A stretch of DNA of 38,755 nucleotides, taken from a bacterium. Its GTDB lineage: Bacteria; Patescibacteriota; Microgenomatia; UBA1406; GWC2-37-13. The notes beneath the pieces were generated by a model, which made no database searches, was not told the DNA's origin, and worked only from the letters and a program-made list of their open reading frames with translations. How positions within the stretch are numbered: position 1 is the first letter of the stretch; each line of letters starts with the position of its first letter. The stretch covers positions 1 to 38,755 of the forward strand of contig JAUSJK010000065.1 of NCBI GenBank assembly GCA_030647255.1. Direction: 5' to 3'. The position numbers and the translations under genes are program-made. Below, in pieces: positions 11,203 to 19,896 of the stretch.

Positions 11203-13002
11203 ATGAATCCTGAGAACTTATCGAAGATGTGGAACGAATTGACAGGTAAAATTGGTAAAGTTGAAAAAGGGTTTTCTGAAGGTGCTCGATTGTCTGAAAA
11301 TAACCCAGAAGAAGCAAGATTAGCCGTAAAAAATAGCCTTAATCTTACGAGAGACCATGTTCTTGAAGGATACGCTCAATTGAACCCTGAACTTAATCTT
11401 AAGAGCACTATTCAAAAGTCTGAAGGTCTATCAGATTTACTTGTTAAAAGTATTGTTGAAGCCACTGCTCAGTATCCCTCACAGACAGACCTTAAGGGTA
11501 GTATGGATGCTCTTATGGGAGTGCTTAATCCAAAAAAACAGTCAGACGAGGATAAGGTGGTATCCGCACTTGTGTTGTTTGAGCTATTTAAGCCGTATCT
11601 TGTCGACCGATTCGTATCAATCAATTGGAACAATGAAACTCAAAAACAGCAAGATCTAGAAAAAATTATAAAGGATACAGGATTATTCTATGCTTTTTAC
11701 CAATCTATTTCTCCCGCTATCGAGTTGAATGTTGAAGGCACAAGTGCCTTGAGCTCTGAACAAATAGCTCTCTCTCTTTTTCAGATAGGACCATTATTTG
11801 TCAAAGCAGCTCAGGCAATTCCTGGAGGGTCAAATCTATTTCAAGGAAAAGCACAATCTCAGAATGGCGAAATTGGGAAGTCTTTTTATGAGAATATCGC
11901 CCCTCCAAAAGACGATGAATTAGAAGAGATCAAGAGAACTATTAGTCCTCTTACGCTTATAGATTCATTAAGTAGTGCTTCGATTGCACACGTGGTCAAA
12001 ACAAAAGATCCTACAGGAAGGGAATGGGCGACAAAAGTGAAACGTACTGGCATAAAAGAAGCCATTAAATCAAACGAAGAAACGTATCAGTTACTTACAA
12101 ACGTAATCATAAGCTACGCGAGCGAACACATCGATAAAGCTAGTCCTTTAGGCACTCAGATGAAAGATATTAAAGAGGCTTTGCCATTTTTCCTCACCGT
12201 CCTAACGAGTGGAATATATGAAGAGTTGGATTTTGTGAGAGAGGCGGCAGATCAAGCTCGGGCTCGGGAAATATTTGCTAAACATCCCGGCATTGTAATA
12301 CCCGAAGTCAATTTTCAACTTTCAAACGGTGAGATGATAACAATGGAACTGATCGATGGAGCTCAACAAATAAAAGATCTGCCCGCAAATAGAGAATATC
12401 TCAAACAAATCGCAATACTCGTGATTGAATCATGGAAAAATAAATTCGGTCATGGAGATATGCACCGCGGAAACATGAAAGGTAAGAAAGAAGGACAACT
12501 TGTTGCGCTTGATTGGGGTAAGACCTTAAAAGACTTGCCTCCGTCTTTTTTTAAAAAAATGGGAATGTTTGCAGCTGCAGTAGGGAATAATGTAGGAAGT
12601 GCGGATTGGCGAGCAAAGCAAATTGCAAAAGCGTATTGTCGGATACAAAGCCCTGATTATTATCAGATTATACCAGAGGAAGCTTTGCCAATCATAGCCA
12701 ACGCGCTCCGAGTTTATGAAGATCAGAAAAAAAGACAAGAAATTGTTAGGTCTGACGATTCACACCACCCCGAAAAATTACGACAGAAAATAAAACTGGT
12801 AGAGTCGATACTATTTTCACTTGGTATGCACAAGCAAACTGTCATGGATATGCGCTACTACACGTTTTTTAAGACGAACCTTCAACTATATACAGTTCTG
12901 TGGGATGAGTTGAATAAACAAGAATATGAGGGTACACATTATCGTACCTTGAGATGGGCATTCGTTCAAGCACTCAAAGAAGTTTATATACCCCATTCAT
13001 GA
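11203..13002 (+). CDS. ABC1/UbiB-family atypical kinase
   Basis: About 599 aa. An N-terminal helical region of some 200 residues precedes an ABC1/UbiB kinase core. The core shows GPLFVKAAQA, equivalent to the family KxGQ motif but with KAAQ; SSASIAHVV and WATKVKR, the Ala-rich nucleotide loop and its lysine; EELDFVREA; FGHGDMHRGN (catalytic loop); and ALDWG in place of DFG. Known members act in isoprenoid-quinone or lipid metabolism as ATPase or kinase-like proteins; the substrate here is unknown. The stop codon overlaps the ATG of a phosphoesterase gene, so the two are coupled. An alternative start at 11179 adds eight residues. Confidence 0.8.
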   Translation: MNPENLSKMWNELTGKIGKVEKGFSEGARLSENNPEEARLAVKNSLNLTRDHVLEGYAQLNPELNLKSTIQKSEGLSDLLVKSIVEATAQYPSQTDLKGSMDALMGVLNPKKQSDEDKVVSALVLFELFKPYLVDRFVSINWNNETQKQQDLEKIIKDTGLFYAFYQSISPAIELNVEGTSALSSEQIALSLFQIGPLFVKAAQAIPGGSNLFQGKAQSQNGEIGKSFYENIAPPKDDELEEIKRTISPLTLIDSLSSASIAHVVKTKDPTGREWATKVKRTGIKEAIKSNEETYQLLTNVIISYASEHIDKASPLGTQMKDIKEALPFFLTVLTSGIYEELDFVREAADQARAREIFAKHPGIVIPEVNFQLSNGEMITMELIDGAQQIKDLPANREYLKQIAILVIESWKNKFGHGDMHRGNMKGKKEGQLVALDWGKTLKDLPPSFFKKMGMFAAAVGNNVGSADWRAKQIAKAYCRIQSPDYYQIIPEEALPIIANALRVYEDQKKRQEIVRSDDSHHPEKLRQKIKLVESILFSLGMHKQTVMDMRYYTFFKTNLQLYTVLWDELNKQEYEGTHYRTLRWAFVQALKEVYIPHS

Positions 13003-14072
13003 GTAAAGAATATACCCCAACTCCCGATCTTCTGGAAAACCAGCGACTATTTCAGATGAATATAAGAAATCCTTATGGCATAACTTCCCGATTTACTGGA
13101 AAAATTGTTGTCGATACTCATGGTCCACTCAAAGATCCCCGTCAAGAACCTAGCTATCAATTTCTACCGTGGGTAGGAGAACAATATATTACCACTCGCC
13201 CTCAGCACTATACAGACAGCATCAAGGTGTTACCAAAAGCAATAGAACGAGTTATGAAAGAAGCTCCTCATTTATTTGATGATACAGGAGGAATCTTCCA
13301 TTTGGGCGACCTTTCGGGAGATAGAGCTGATACAACAGACCAGGAAAGATCTCTTCGGTGGATGTTAGATATTTTTGCGTCACCCGCATTTCAAGGCTAT
13401 CGCCCTTTTATCTTACCAGGAGATCATGATGAGGATAAAAAGCACCGGTTTGAAAACGTGGGCTGGTTTTATAAAAATTTAGGTAAAGGATATTTTTATC
13501 AGGAAGTTGGAGAGGATGTCCTCTTGGTGGGATTAAATACGAACAGTCTGGATGTCGGATGGAGAAATGGAATACGAGTGAAAGTCTCTCAAGAAATTAC
13601 TCATCTAGAGAAATTAATGGAAAAGCACAATAGTTTGGATTATATAACATCACAGATAAAAGATGCGATATATAAGCGGCACAATTATTATCAAAATCTA
13701 TTACAAAATATTCATGAACAAGAGAGGTTGATTGAAGAATGTAAAAAAATGGTAAAAAAGAAGATTGTCATCATGGGCCATAAACCAAAAGAGGTTCTGA
13801 GAGTCGCCAAAGAATTTAAGGCAGAGGAAATATATACATTTGCCGGGCATATTCATACGTCTCTCAAATGGTTGTATGACCGAGGATTTAAGCAAAAGGG
13901 TATAAATCTCCATACAACTCTTGATGCACCAACTGTAGGTGCATTTGGAGTTGAGCGACTGGGCAATATGCAGTTTGCCGTTTTACATATTTCTGAAGCA
14001 GGAAATATTGAAATAGAAATATTTTCTATAGAGGAAGAGTTGACTCAACTGCGAGTTACTCCATTCTATTAA
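12999..14072 (+). CDS. Calcineurin-like metallophosphoesterase
   Basis: The 357-aa protein has the full set of metallophosphoesterase motifs: VVDTHG (D-x-H), HLGDLSGD (GDxxxD), LPGDHDE (usually GNHD, here GDHD), MGHKP and AGHIHTS (GHxH). It is thus expected to bind two metal ions and hydrolyse a phosphomonoester or diester; the substrate cannot be read from sequence. A charged helical insert lies at about residues 205-255. The ATG overlaps the stop of the ABC1-type kinase gene (ATGA). A longer in-frame reading upstream to 12954 overlaps the kinase and lacks support. The opposing chemistries suggest a shared phosphorylated substrate, but this is only inference. Confidence 0.82.
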   Translation: MSKEYTPTPDLLENQRLFQMNIRNPYGITSRFTGKIVVDTHGPLKDPRQEPSYQFLPWVGEQYITTRPQHYTDSIKVLPKAIERVMKEAPHLFDDTGGIFHLGDLSGDRADTTDQERSLRWMLDIFASPAFQGYRPFILPGDHDEDKKHRFENVGWFYKNLGKGYFYQEVGEDVLLVGLNTNSLDVGWRNGIRVKVSQEITHLEKLMEKHNSLDYITSQIKDAIYKRHNYYQNLLQNIHEQERLIEECKKMVKKKIVIMGHKPKEVLRVAKEFKAEEIYTFAGHIHTSLKWLYDRGFKQKGINLHTTLDAPTVGAFGVERLGNMQFAVLHISEAGNIEIEIFSIEEELTQLRVTPFY

Positions 14073-14083
14073 GCGGTACACTG

Positions 14084-14089
14084 TATAAT
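14084..14089 (+). promoter_or_regulatory. -10 box (TATAAT) of topA
   Basis: TATAAT ends 12 nt before the topA ATG, in the 29-nt gap after the phosphoesterase gene. At most a leader of a few nucleotides is possible. Confidence 0.5.
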
Positions 14090-14101
14090 TGAACAATCAT
14101 T

Positions 14102-16228
14102 ATGGCACTTATTGTGGTCGAATCACCAACGAAGGCAAGAACATTCAATAGGATCCTCAAGAGTCAAGAGATGGGAGACTATTTTGTCTTTGCCACCATG
14201 GGACATATTCGAGATCTTCCCGCAAAAACTATTTCTATCGACTATAAGAATAATTTTGAGCCTACATACGAAATAAATCCCAAAAAAGCTGCGGTAGTAG
14301 CTAAGCTCCAGGAACTTGCCAAAGACAGCAATGAGATCATTCTGGCGACAGATCCTGACCGAGAAGGTGAGTCTATCTCCTATCACGTGGCTTATATTCT
14401 AGGGTACATACAAGAAAAGTGGCCGGATCTCGCTTTCAAAGAAGGAAAGTCTCTTAAACGAATTGTCTTTCATGAGATTACACCTACCGCACTGAAAGAG
14501 GCGCTTGATAACCCGGAGACACTGCGGCTACCATTGGTCAAAGCCCAGCAAGCCCGCCGTATTTTGGACAGAGTCGTCGGTTACGAACTCTCGCCCCTTT
14601 TGTGGAATAAAATGGGAAAAAACTGGCTATCTGCGGGCCGTGTTCAAAGCGTAGCTCTTCGGATTATCGTTGAAAGAGAAAAAGAAATAGAAAAATTTAC
14701 AAAAGAAGTCTATTTTCAGATTCAAGGAATTTTTAAAAATGGTCAGGAATTTACGGCCAAACTTATCCGAAAAAATGACCTTGTCTATCAGCAAACATAT
14801 ACGCTTGATCTTTTTGCCGGAACATATACTTACACCAATACGTCTATTAAACCACCCGACGTAGAAGCTCTTGTCCAAGATATAACAGACGACACGTTTA
14901 CGATAAGTGATGTAAAGGAAACTGAGATAAAGCGCTACCCACCTCCACCTTATACAACCTCACTTTTACAACAGGATGGATTTATTCGACATAATTTTTC
15001 CTCCAAGCAGACGATGAGATTGGCACAGGATTTATACGAAAGAGGACTGATCACTTATCATAGAACTGATTCTTTTAATCTTTCGACCCAGTTTGTGTTC
15101 CGAGCCAAAGATTATATAGAAGCAACATACGGAAAAGAATATGCACTTGAAAAACCCCGCGGATACAGGACTAAGTCAAAAATGGCTCAAGAAGCGCATG
15201 AGGCGATCCGCCCAACTAAACTGGATAATACGGTCGATAAAATATTTGATAACGAAAAATTGACTCAAAATCATAAAAAACTGTATAAAATGGTGTTTGA
15301 CAGAGCAGTTGCCACCCAGATGAAAGAAGCCGACATCCAAATTATGAAAATATATATCCAAGGAACCAAAGGATATGTGTTTGAGTCCGAGTATCAAAAA
15401 GTTGTCTTCGACGGATTCTTGAAAATTTTGAATCCCGATTTTGCAGTAAAAAACTCTGTTACCCCCCACGTGGAGACTGGCACGCCTTTACAGCTATCAA
15501 CCCTTACACCAAACGAACTGGCAACGAAGCCTCCGCCAAGATACAACGATGCCTCGCTTATCAAAATAATGGAAGAAAAAGGCATTGGCCGGCCTTCGAC
15601 ATATGCACCGATCCTAAGTCTTATCGAAACTAAGTATTATGTAGAGCGGGAATGGAGAAACTTTATTCCGACACATCTTGGAAAAGCGATCTCCGATTAT
15701 CTTTCTAAAGCTTTCCCTGATCTGTTTAGTCTTGATTTTACCGCCGGTATGGAAGAGTCCCTCGACCAGATCGCCGCTCAAGAAAAAGAGATGGTTCAGG
15801 TTCTTGCCGATTTTTATACACCATTCGAAAAAGTACTCGAAGAGCAAAAAAAGGATAAGGAAGTCATCAATATAGAAGATGATATCAATGAAACATGTCC
15901 CAAATGTAACGGTAAACTGACTGTTCGATTTTCTAAATATGGTAAATTCTATGCGTGCAGTAATTATCCTGCGTGTAAATATATAAAGCCTTTTCTTACC
16001 ATATTAAAAGATAAATTTTGTCCTGTATGTAGTGGTAAAATTGCTGTAAGATATACAAGATCTAAAAAAAGATTTTACGGTTGTGAGAATTATCCCAAAT
16101 GTACCTACTCGGTGTGGGTGATGAAAGATATTGGTAAAATAATCGAAAAGAAGCCGAAAAAGATAGAAATACCGAAGAAGGAAGTGAAGAAGAAAGTAGT
16201 AAAATCTAAAAAAGGGAAAAAGAAATAA
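14102..16228 (+). CDS. topA: DNA topoisomerase I
   Basis: Type IA topoisomerase that relaxes negative supercoils, 708 aa. The Toprim domain begins LIVVESPTKARTF (3-15) and includes TDPDREGE with the metal-binding Asp residues. The active-site tyrosine is Tyr319 in LITYHRTDS, where most homologues have YMRTDS. Two C-terminal four-cysteine zinc ribbons are visible: CPKCNGK...CSNYPAC and CPVCSGK...CENYPKC. The last 25 residues are a lysine-rich tail (KKEVKKKVVKSKKGKKK), probably for DNA binding. Length is normal for short-tailed bacterial TopA. Confidence 0.97.
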   Translation: MALIVVESPTKARTFNRILKSQEMGDYFVFATMGHIRDLPAKTISIDYKNNFEPTYEINPKKAAVVAKLQELAKDSNEIILATDPDREGESISYHVAYILGYIQEKWPDLAFKEGKSLKRIVFHEITPTALKEALDNPETLRLPLVKAQQARRILDRVVGYELSPLLWNKMGKNWLSAGRVQSVALRIIVEREKEIEKFTKEVYFQIQGIFKNGQEFTAKLIRKNDLVYQQTYTLDLFAGTYTYTNTSIKPPDVEALVQDITDDTFTISDVKETEIKRYPPPPYTTSLLQQDGFIRHNFSSKQTMRLAQDLYERGLITYHRTDSFNLSTQFVFRAKDYIEATYGKEYALEKPRGYRTKSKMAQEAHEAIRPTKLDNTVDKIFDNEKLTQNHKKLYKMVFDRAVATQMKEADIQIMKIYIQGTKGYVFESEYQKVVFDGFLKILNPDFAVKNSVTPHVETGTPLQLSTLTPNELATKPPPRYNDASLIKIMEEKGIGRPSTYAPILSLIETKYYVEREWRNFIPTHLGKAISDYLSKAFPDLFSLDFTAGMEESLDQIAAQEKEMVQVLADFYTPFEKVLEEQKKDKEVINIEDDINETCPKCNGKLTVRFSKYGKFYACSNYPACKYIKPFLTILKDKFCPVCSGKIAVRYTRSKKRFYGCENYPKCTYSVWVMKDIGKIIEKKPKKIEIPKKEVKKKVVKSKKGKKK

Positions 16229-16268
16229 GACAAAGATATAGATAGTTCTCGTCACCAAAAAGGTTCCT

Positions 16269-16288
16269 CGAACCGTAATTACGGTTCG
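16269..16288 (+). other. Perfect 20-nt palindrome upstream of pyrG
   Basis: CGAACCGTAATTACGGTTCG is a perfect inverted repeat without a loop. It is enclosed by GTTCTC (16245-16250) and GAGAAC (16299-16304), so a longer hairpin can form. There is no T-run after it. It could be the topA transcript end or an operator for pyrG; the sequence does not decide. Confidence 0.6.
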
Positions 16289-16319
16289 AACGATGAGTGA
16301 GAACTGTCAAGAATCTAAT

Positions 16320-16325
16320 TATAAA
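16320..16325 (+). promoter_or_regulatory. -10-like box (TATAAA) of pyrG
   Basis: TATAAA ends 13 nt before the pyrG ATG. It is weaker than the other boxes but has similar placement. Confidence 0.35.
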
Positions 16326-16338
16326 ATTCTAAATTTTT

Positions 16339-17997
16339 ATGAAGTATATTTTCATTTCCGGTGGAGTAATCTCAGGTATAGGGAAAGGGATCACGTCTGC
16401 TTCTATCGGGCTTCTTCTCAAAACTGCCGGATACAAAATTGCCCCAATTAAGTTTGAAGGATACCTCAACATAGACGCAGGTACAATCAATCCGATTGAA
16501 CATGGAGACCCATTTCTTTGTGAAGATGGAACTGAGGCAGATATGGATATAGGAACATACGAGAAATTTCTGCAGGAACCGATGGGTAAAGATAATTTCT
16601 GTACGATGGGACAGATTTATAAAACCATCATCGATAAAGAACGACGATTTGAGTTTAACGGAGAAGATGTTGAAGCGGTGCATATATGTGAAGAAATACA
16701 TAAAAGGATAGAGAGGGTAGGAAAGAAAAAAGAGGCAGATGTAGTTCTGATAGAGTTGGGGGGCACAGCTGGAGAGTATTGGAACGTATTTTATTATGAA
16801 GCGGCTCGGATATTGACGTTGAAGCATCCGGGAGATGTGATACATGTGCACGTAAGCTATGTGCCGACACCAGGACACTTGGGAGAGCCCAAAACAAAAC
16901 CGACTCAACTGTCTGTCCGAACGTTGAACTCAATGGGAATTCAGCCGGATTTTATTGTGGCGAGATCTGAAAAATATCTAGATCAAAGAAGACGCGACAG
17001 GTTTGCTCTTTTTTGCAATATGCACCCCGAAAATATCATATCGACACCTGATGTCAAAAGCGTCTACGAAGTACCTCTCGTGCTTCAGGAACAACAAATA
17101 GAGACAAAAATAATGCAGAAACTGGGATTGAAAGTAAAAAGGGCGGATATGTCAGAATGGAAGAAACTTGTTGAAAGAATTAATAAAAAAAAAGATACGA
17201 CGTTAGAGATTGTCATCGTAGGGAAATATTTTGGTACAGGGGATTATCAGATGCGAGACTCATACGCAGCTCTTTTTGATGCACTTGACCATGCAGCTTG
17301 GCAGATTGGAGTACACATACAAACCCGCTGGGTCGATGCGCAAAAAATTGAAAAAAAAGGTACTGAACTCATTGGTACGCCAGACGGCATCATTGTTCCT
17401 ATAGGCTGGGGAGAAAGAGGAGCTGAAGGCATGATCAGATCTGCAAGCTATGCCAGAAGAAAAAAAATACCGTATCTCGGTCTTTGTTATGGAATGCAAC
17501 TATCTGTGGTGGCTTTCGCCCGAGACATACTCGGATGGAAAGATGCCAATACGTCAGAGAATGACCCAAATACACCTCATCCGGTTATCCATCTTATTCC
17601 TTCCCAAAAAGAACTGATGAAAAGAAGAGCCTACGGAGGTACGATGAGGTTAGGAGGGTGGGAAGCAGTGGTACAAAAGGGGACACAGGCATACGAAATA
17701 TATGATACATATAACGGGTTTATAAATAAGGAAAAGGGACTCACAAGCGAACGGCATCGACACAGATATGAGTTTAATGATAAGTACGTCAAAGAGTTTG
17801 AAAAGGAAGGTCTCATCATATCTGCCCGTTCGGTAGTCGAACATTTATGTGAAATAGTGGAACTACCTGAAAAAGATCATCCTTTTTACCTCGGAACTCA
17901 AGGACATCCGGAGTACAAGAGTAACCCTCTCTCTCCTCACCCCATATTTATGGGTTTCATTGAAGCTTGTAAAAAAATGAAGAAAATGGTACAATAA
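16339..17997 (+). CDS. pyrG: CTP synthase
   Basis: Makes CTP from UTP with glutamine as the amino donor, 552 aa. The synthetase domain starts MKYIFISGGVISGIGKGITS (P-loop-like). The N-terminal half includes CEDGTEADMDIGTYEKF, close to the canonical DGTE.DLDLG.YERF segment. The glutaminase domain (about 290-552) has nucleophile Cys383 in LGLCYGMQ and the His-Glu pair in GTQGHPEY, where Q-F-HPE is more usual. It is followed closely by rplS. Confidence 0.97.
   Translation: MKYIFISGGVISGIGKGITSASIGLLLKTAGYKIAPIKFEGYLNIDAGTINPIEHGDPFLCEDGTEADMDIGTYEKFLQEPMGKDNFCTMGQIYKTIIDKERRFEFNGEDVEAVHICEEIHKRIERVGKKKEADVVLIELGGTAGEYWNVFYYEAARILTLKHPGDVIHVHVSYVPTPGHLGEPKTKPTQLSVRTLNSMGIQPDFIVARSEKYLDQRRRDRFALFCNMHPENIISTPDVKSVYEVPLVLQEQQIETKIMQKLGLKVKRADMSEWKKLVERINKKKDTTLEIVIVGKYFGTGDYQMRDSYAALFDALDHAAWQIGVHIQTRWVDAQKIEKKGTELIGTPDGIIVPIGWGERGAEGMIRSASYARRKKIPYLGLCYGMQLSVVAFARDILGWKDANTSENDPNTPHPVIHLIPSQKELMKRRAYGGTMRLGGWEAVVQKGTQAYEIYDTYNGFINKEKGLTSERHRHRYEFNDKYVKEFEKEGLIISARSVVEHLCEIVELPEKDHPFYLGTQGHPEYKSNPLSPHPIFMGFIEACKKMKKMVQ
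17990..17995 (+). promoter_or_regulatory. -10 box (TACAAT) of rplS
   Basis: TACAAT lies in the last codons of pyrG and ends 8 nt before the rplS ATG. It matches the leaderless spacing seen elsewhere. Confidence 0.4.
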
Positions 17998-18003
17998 TCC
18001 TCT

Positions 18004-18399
18004 ATGGCAAACAGAGTTAGCTACAAAGAAATACAATTATCCGTCGGTGACATGATCACAGTACACTATAAAATAAAAGAAGGAGAAAAGGAGCGCGTAC
18101 AGCTTTTTAAAGGCGTACTTATCAAAATAAAAGGTATGGACGACGCTAATCGCATGATCACCGTGCGCAAAATGTCTAATGATGGAATTGGGGTCGAAAG
18201 AGTCATGCCTTTGCAGTCGTCTTTTATTGCCAATATCACGATAGATAAAGCGTCAAGCTATACAAAATCAAAACTGTACTTCATCCGTGATCTTTCCGGC
18301 CAACAGCTAAGAAACAAGCTCTACTCTCAAAAAAAAGCCACTGCAGTAAAGAACTCAAAATCCTCCGTAAAAAAAGTAGTAAAGGAACAAAAAGCATAA
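18004..18399 (+). CDS. rplS: 50S ribosomal protein L19
   Basis: 131 aa. Recognisable L19 blocks are VGDMITVHYKIKEGEKERVQ, FKGVLIKIKG, ITVRKMSNDGIGVERVMPL and KASSYTKSKLYFIRDLSG, which correspond to the bL19 core at the 30S-50S interface. The C-terminal 25 residues are a Lys/Ser-rich extension beyond the usual ~115 aa. The gap to pyrG is only 6 nt and no Shine-Dalgarno sequence is visible. Confidence 0.93.
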   Translation: MANRVSYKEIQLSVGDMITVHYKIKEGEKERVQLFKGVLIKIKGMDDANRMITVRKMSNDGIGVERVMPLQSSFIANITIDKASSYTKSKLYFIRDLSGQQLRNKLYSQKKATAVKNSKSSVKKVVKEQKA

Positions 18400-18439
18400 A
18401 CGTCAAACGTAGAACCTAGAACACATTTCTTTCTTATTG

Positions 18440-18581
18440 CGTCATCCTGGCCTGCCTGCCGGCAGGCAGGTAAATCCTTCGGTTTTAATCAGGACGCATC
18501 CAGGATCGTTGTCAATGTAGTAACTACGATTCTGGCGCCGCCCAGAAAGCCCTGCCCGGCGGGAGTCGTTCCCAGAATGAC
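18440..18581 (+). repeat. Cloverleaf palindromic repeat, copy 3 (expanded)
   Basis: It starts CGTCATCCTGG and ends CCCAGAATGAC. An added GC-rich hairpin (CCTGCCTGCCGGCAGGCAGG) sits in the left arm and a GCCCGGCGGG stretch in the right. It fills most of the rplS-yraN gap (18400-18650); no gene is seen there. Confidence 0.7.
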
Positions 18582-18638
18582 AAAATGCTTTCTAACTTTT
18601 TATACTAAATACCGAATACAAAATACGAAATACTTTAA

Positions 18639-18644
18639 TATAAT
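18639..18644 (+). promoter_or_regulatory. -10 box (TATAAT) of yraN
   Basis: TATAAT ends 6 nt before the ATG of the YraN-family gene. A normal start point would fall at or next to the start codon. Confidence 0.55.
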
Positions 18645-18650
18645 TAATTC

Positions 18651-19022
18651 ATGTCTCTTCATAATCGTCAGGTAGGGATTGTGGGCGAAGATATAGCTGT
18701 CGACTATTTACAGAAACGAAACTTCTCTATTGTTAAGCGAAATTTTCACTCCAATTGGGCGGAGCTGGATATTATCGCCATGAAGGAAAATACCCTTCAT
18801 TTTGTTGAAGTAAAAACTCGTATAGGCACACTCAAAGGAAAGCCGTATGAGTCAATTACTACGGCAAAACTCTCACATCTAAAGCGATCGATCCAATACT
18901 TTCTCTTGAAAAACGATTATAAACGCTGTAAGCTTTCCGTAGATGTGGTTGGTATAGTTTTGAAAACAGATTTGTCTGTAGTTGAGATAAAATGGTATGA
19001 GGGAATACCAGTGAATTTTTAA
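18651..19022 (+). CDS. YraN/UPF0102-family endonuclease-like protein
   Basis: 123 aa, the usual family length. The motifs GEDIAVDYLQKRNF, ILKRNFHS-like VKRNFHSNWAELDIIA and FVEVKTR match UPF0102, a PD-(D/E)xK-fold family resembling Holliday-junction resolvases. The ELD and EVK segments supply the presumed metal-binding Glu, Asp, Glu and Lys. The cellular role of the family is still poorly defined. In many bacteria it lies near rplS and rnhB, as it does near rplS here. Confidence 0.88.
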   Translation: MSLHNRQVGIVGEDIAVDYLQKRNFSIVKRNFHSNWAELDIIAMKENTLHFVEVKTRIGTLKGKPYESITTAKLSHLKRSIQYFLLKNDYKRCKLSVDVVGIVLKTDLSVVEIKWYEGIPVNF

Positions 19023-19033
19023 ATTTTATCGCT

Positions 19034-19130
19034 GTCATTCTGGGGAGGAATAGTTCGACAAGTTCACTATGACGACTCCAGAATCGTAGTTAAATAAATT
19101 AACAACGATCCTGGACAAGCCAGGATGACG
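19034..19130 (+). repeat. Cloverleaf palindromic repeat, copy 4
   Basis: It starts GTCATTCTGG and ends CCAGGATGACG, with inner AACAACGATCCTGG like copies 2 and 5. The left arm holds a TTCGACAAGTTCACTATG insert. It lies between yraN and the MscS-like gene. Confidence 0.75.
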
Positions 19131-19151
19131 AAGAAGATATATTAGAAATTG

Positions 19152-19157
19152 TATATT
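19152..19157 (+). promoter_or_regulatory. -10-like box (TATATT) of the MscS-like gene
   Basis: TATATT ends 5 nt before the ATG at 19163. Confidence 0.35.
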
Positions 19158-19162
19158 CATTT

Positions 19163-19819
19163 ATGTTCATTGTTGTCAACGAAATACTTGCCAATTTTTT
19201 CAGAAAGTTGTTCGACTATCTTCCTAACTTTTTTGGAGGAGTCTTTATTCTGGCGATCGGAATAGTTGTTTCTACTTTATTGAAGCGCTTATTACTGTCT
19301 CTTTTTACTTTCTTTAGATTCTCGACCTCACTTGAAAAAACTCATCTTATCACCACCAAGGAAGTCAAAGTATGGGAAGAAGTGCTTGCAGAAGTCCTCC
19401 GCTGGACTATCATCTTACTATTTCTGATTCCGACATTGGAAGCATGGGGACTTTCTCGAGCAACCACAGTTTTAAATCAACTTCTTCTTTATCTGCCAAA
19501 TGTGATTGTTGCTGTAATCATAGGATTTGTAGGACTCATATTGTCTAATCTTGTAGCCGATGTCGTGAGACACAGTATAAAAACAATCGGATCGACAACA
19601 GCTAACACACTGGCGACTTTTGCCAAGTGGACGATGACATTTTTTACCGTACTTATCATCATGAACCAGTTAGGTGTGGCCCAAGACCTGATACGGATAT
19701 TATTCACTGGAATTGTGGCTATGTTAACGATTGCTGGAGGTCTTGCGTTTGGTCTGGGGGGGAAAGATATGGCGAAAGAATCGCTGGAGGAATTGAAGAA
19801 GAATATGGGAGGGAAGTAA
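19163..19819 (+). CDS. MscS/CmpX-like membrane protein without the soluble domain
   Basis: 218 aa with about five hydrophobic segments (roughly 20-42, 76-96, 106-130, 150-166, 170-196). The last ends in ILFTGIVAMLTIAGGLAFGLGG, which resembles the pore helix of MscS-type channels and the conserved TM repeat of CmpX-like proteins. The protein stops about 20 residues later, so the beta domain and C-terminal cage of classical MscS are missing. Its function as a channel is inferred, not shown. It is convergent with uvrB, and 19820-19896 holds no clear gene or strong terminator. Confidence 0.75.
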   Translation: MFIVVNEILANFFRKLFDYLPNFFGGVFILAIGIVVSTLLKRLLLSLFTFFRFSTSLEKTHLITTKEVKVWEEVLAEVLRWTIILLFLIPTLEAWGLSRATTVLNQLLLYLPNVIVAVIIGFVGLILSNLVADVVRHSIKTIGSTTANTLATFAKWTMTFFTVLIIMNQLGVAQDLIRILFTGIVAMLTIAGGLAFGLGGKDMAKESLEELKKNMGGK

Positions 19820-19896
19820 AGTAAATTGACCTACTGCCTCCAGTATACCAAGAAAATCAGAATACCGGATGAAGACTATCTGATAATTTGATATTC

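Noticed and set aside
16372-16908. 178-codon open frame on the minus strand opposite pyrG
   Set aside because: It is antisense to conserved CTP synthase motifs and shows no recognisable protein features.
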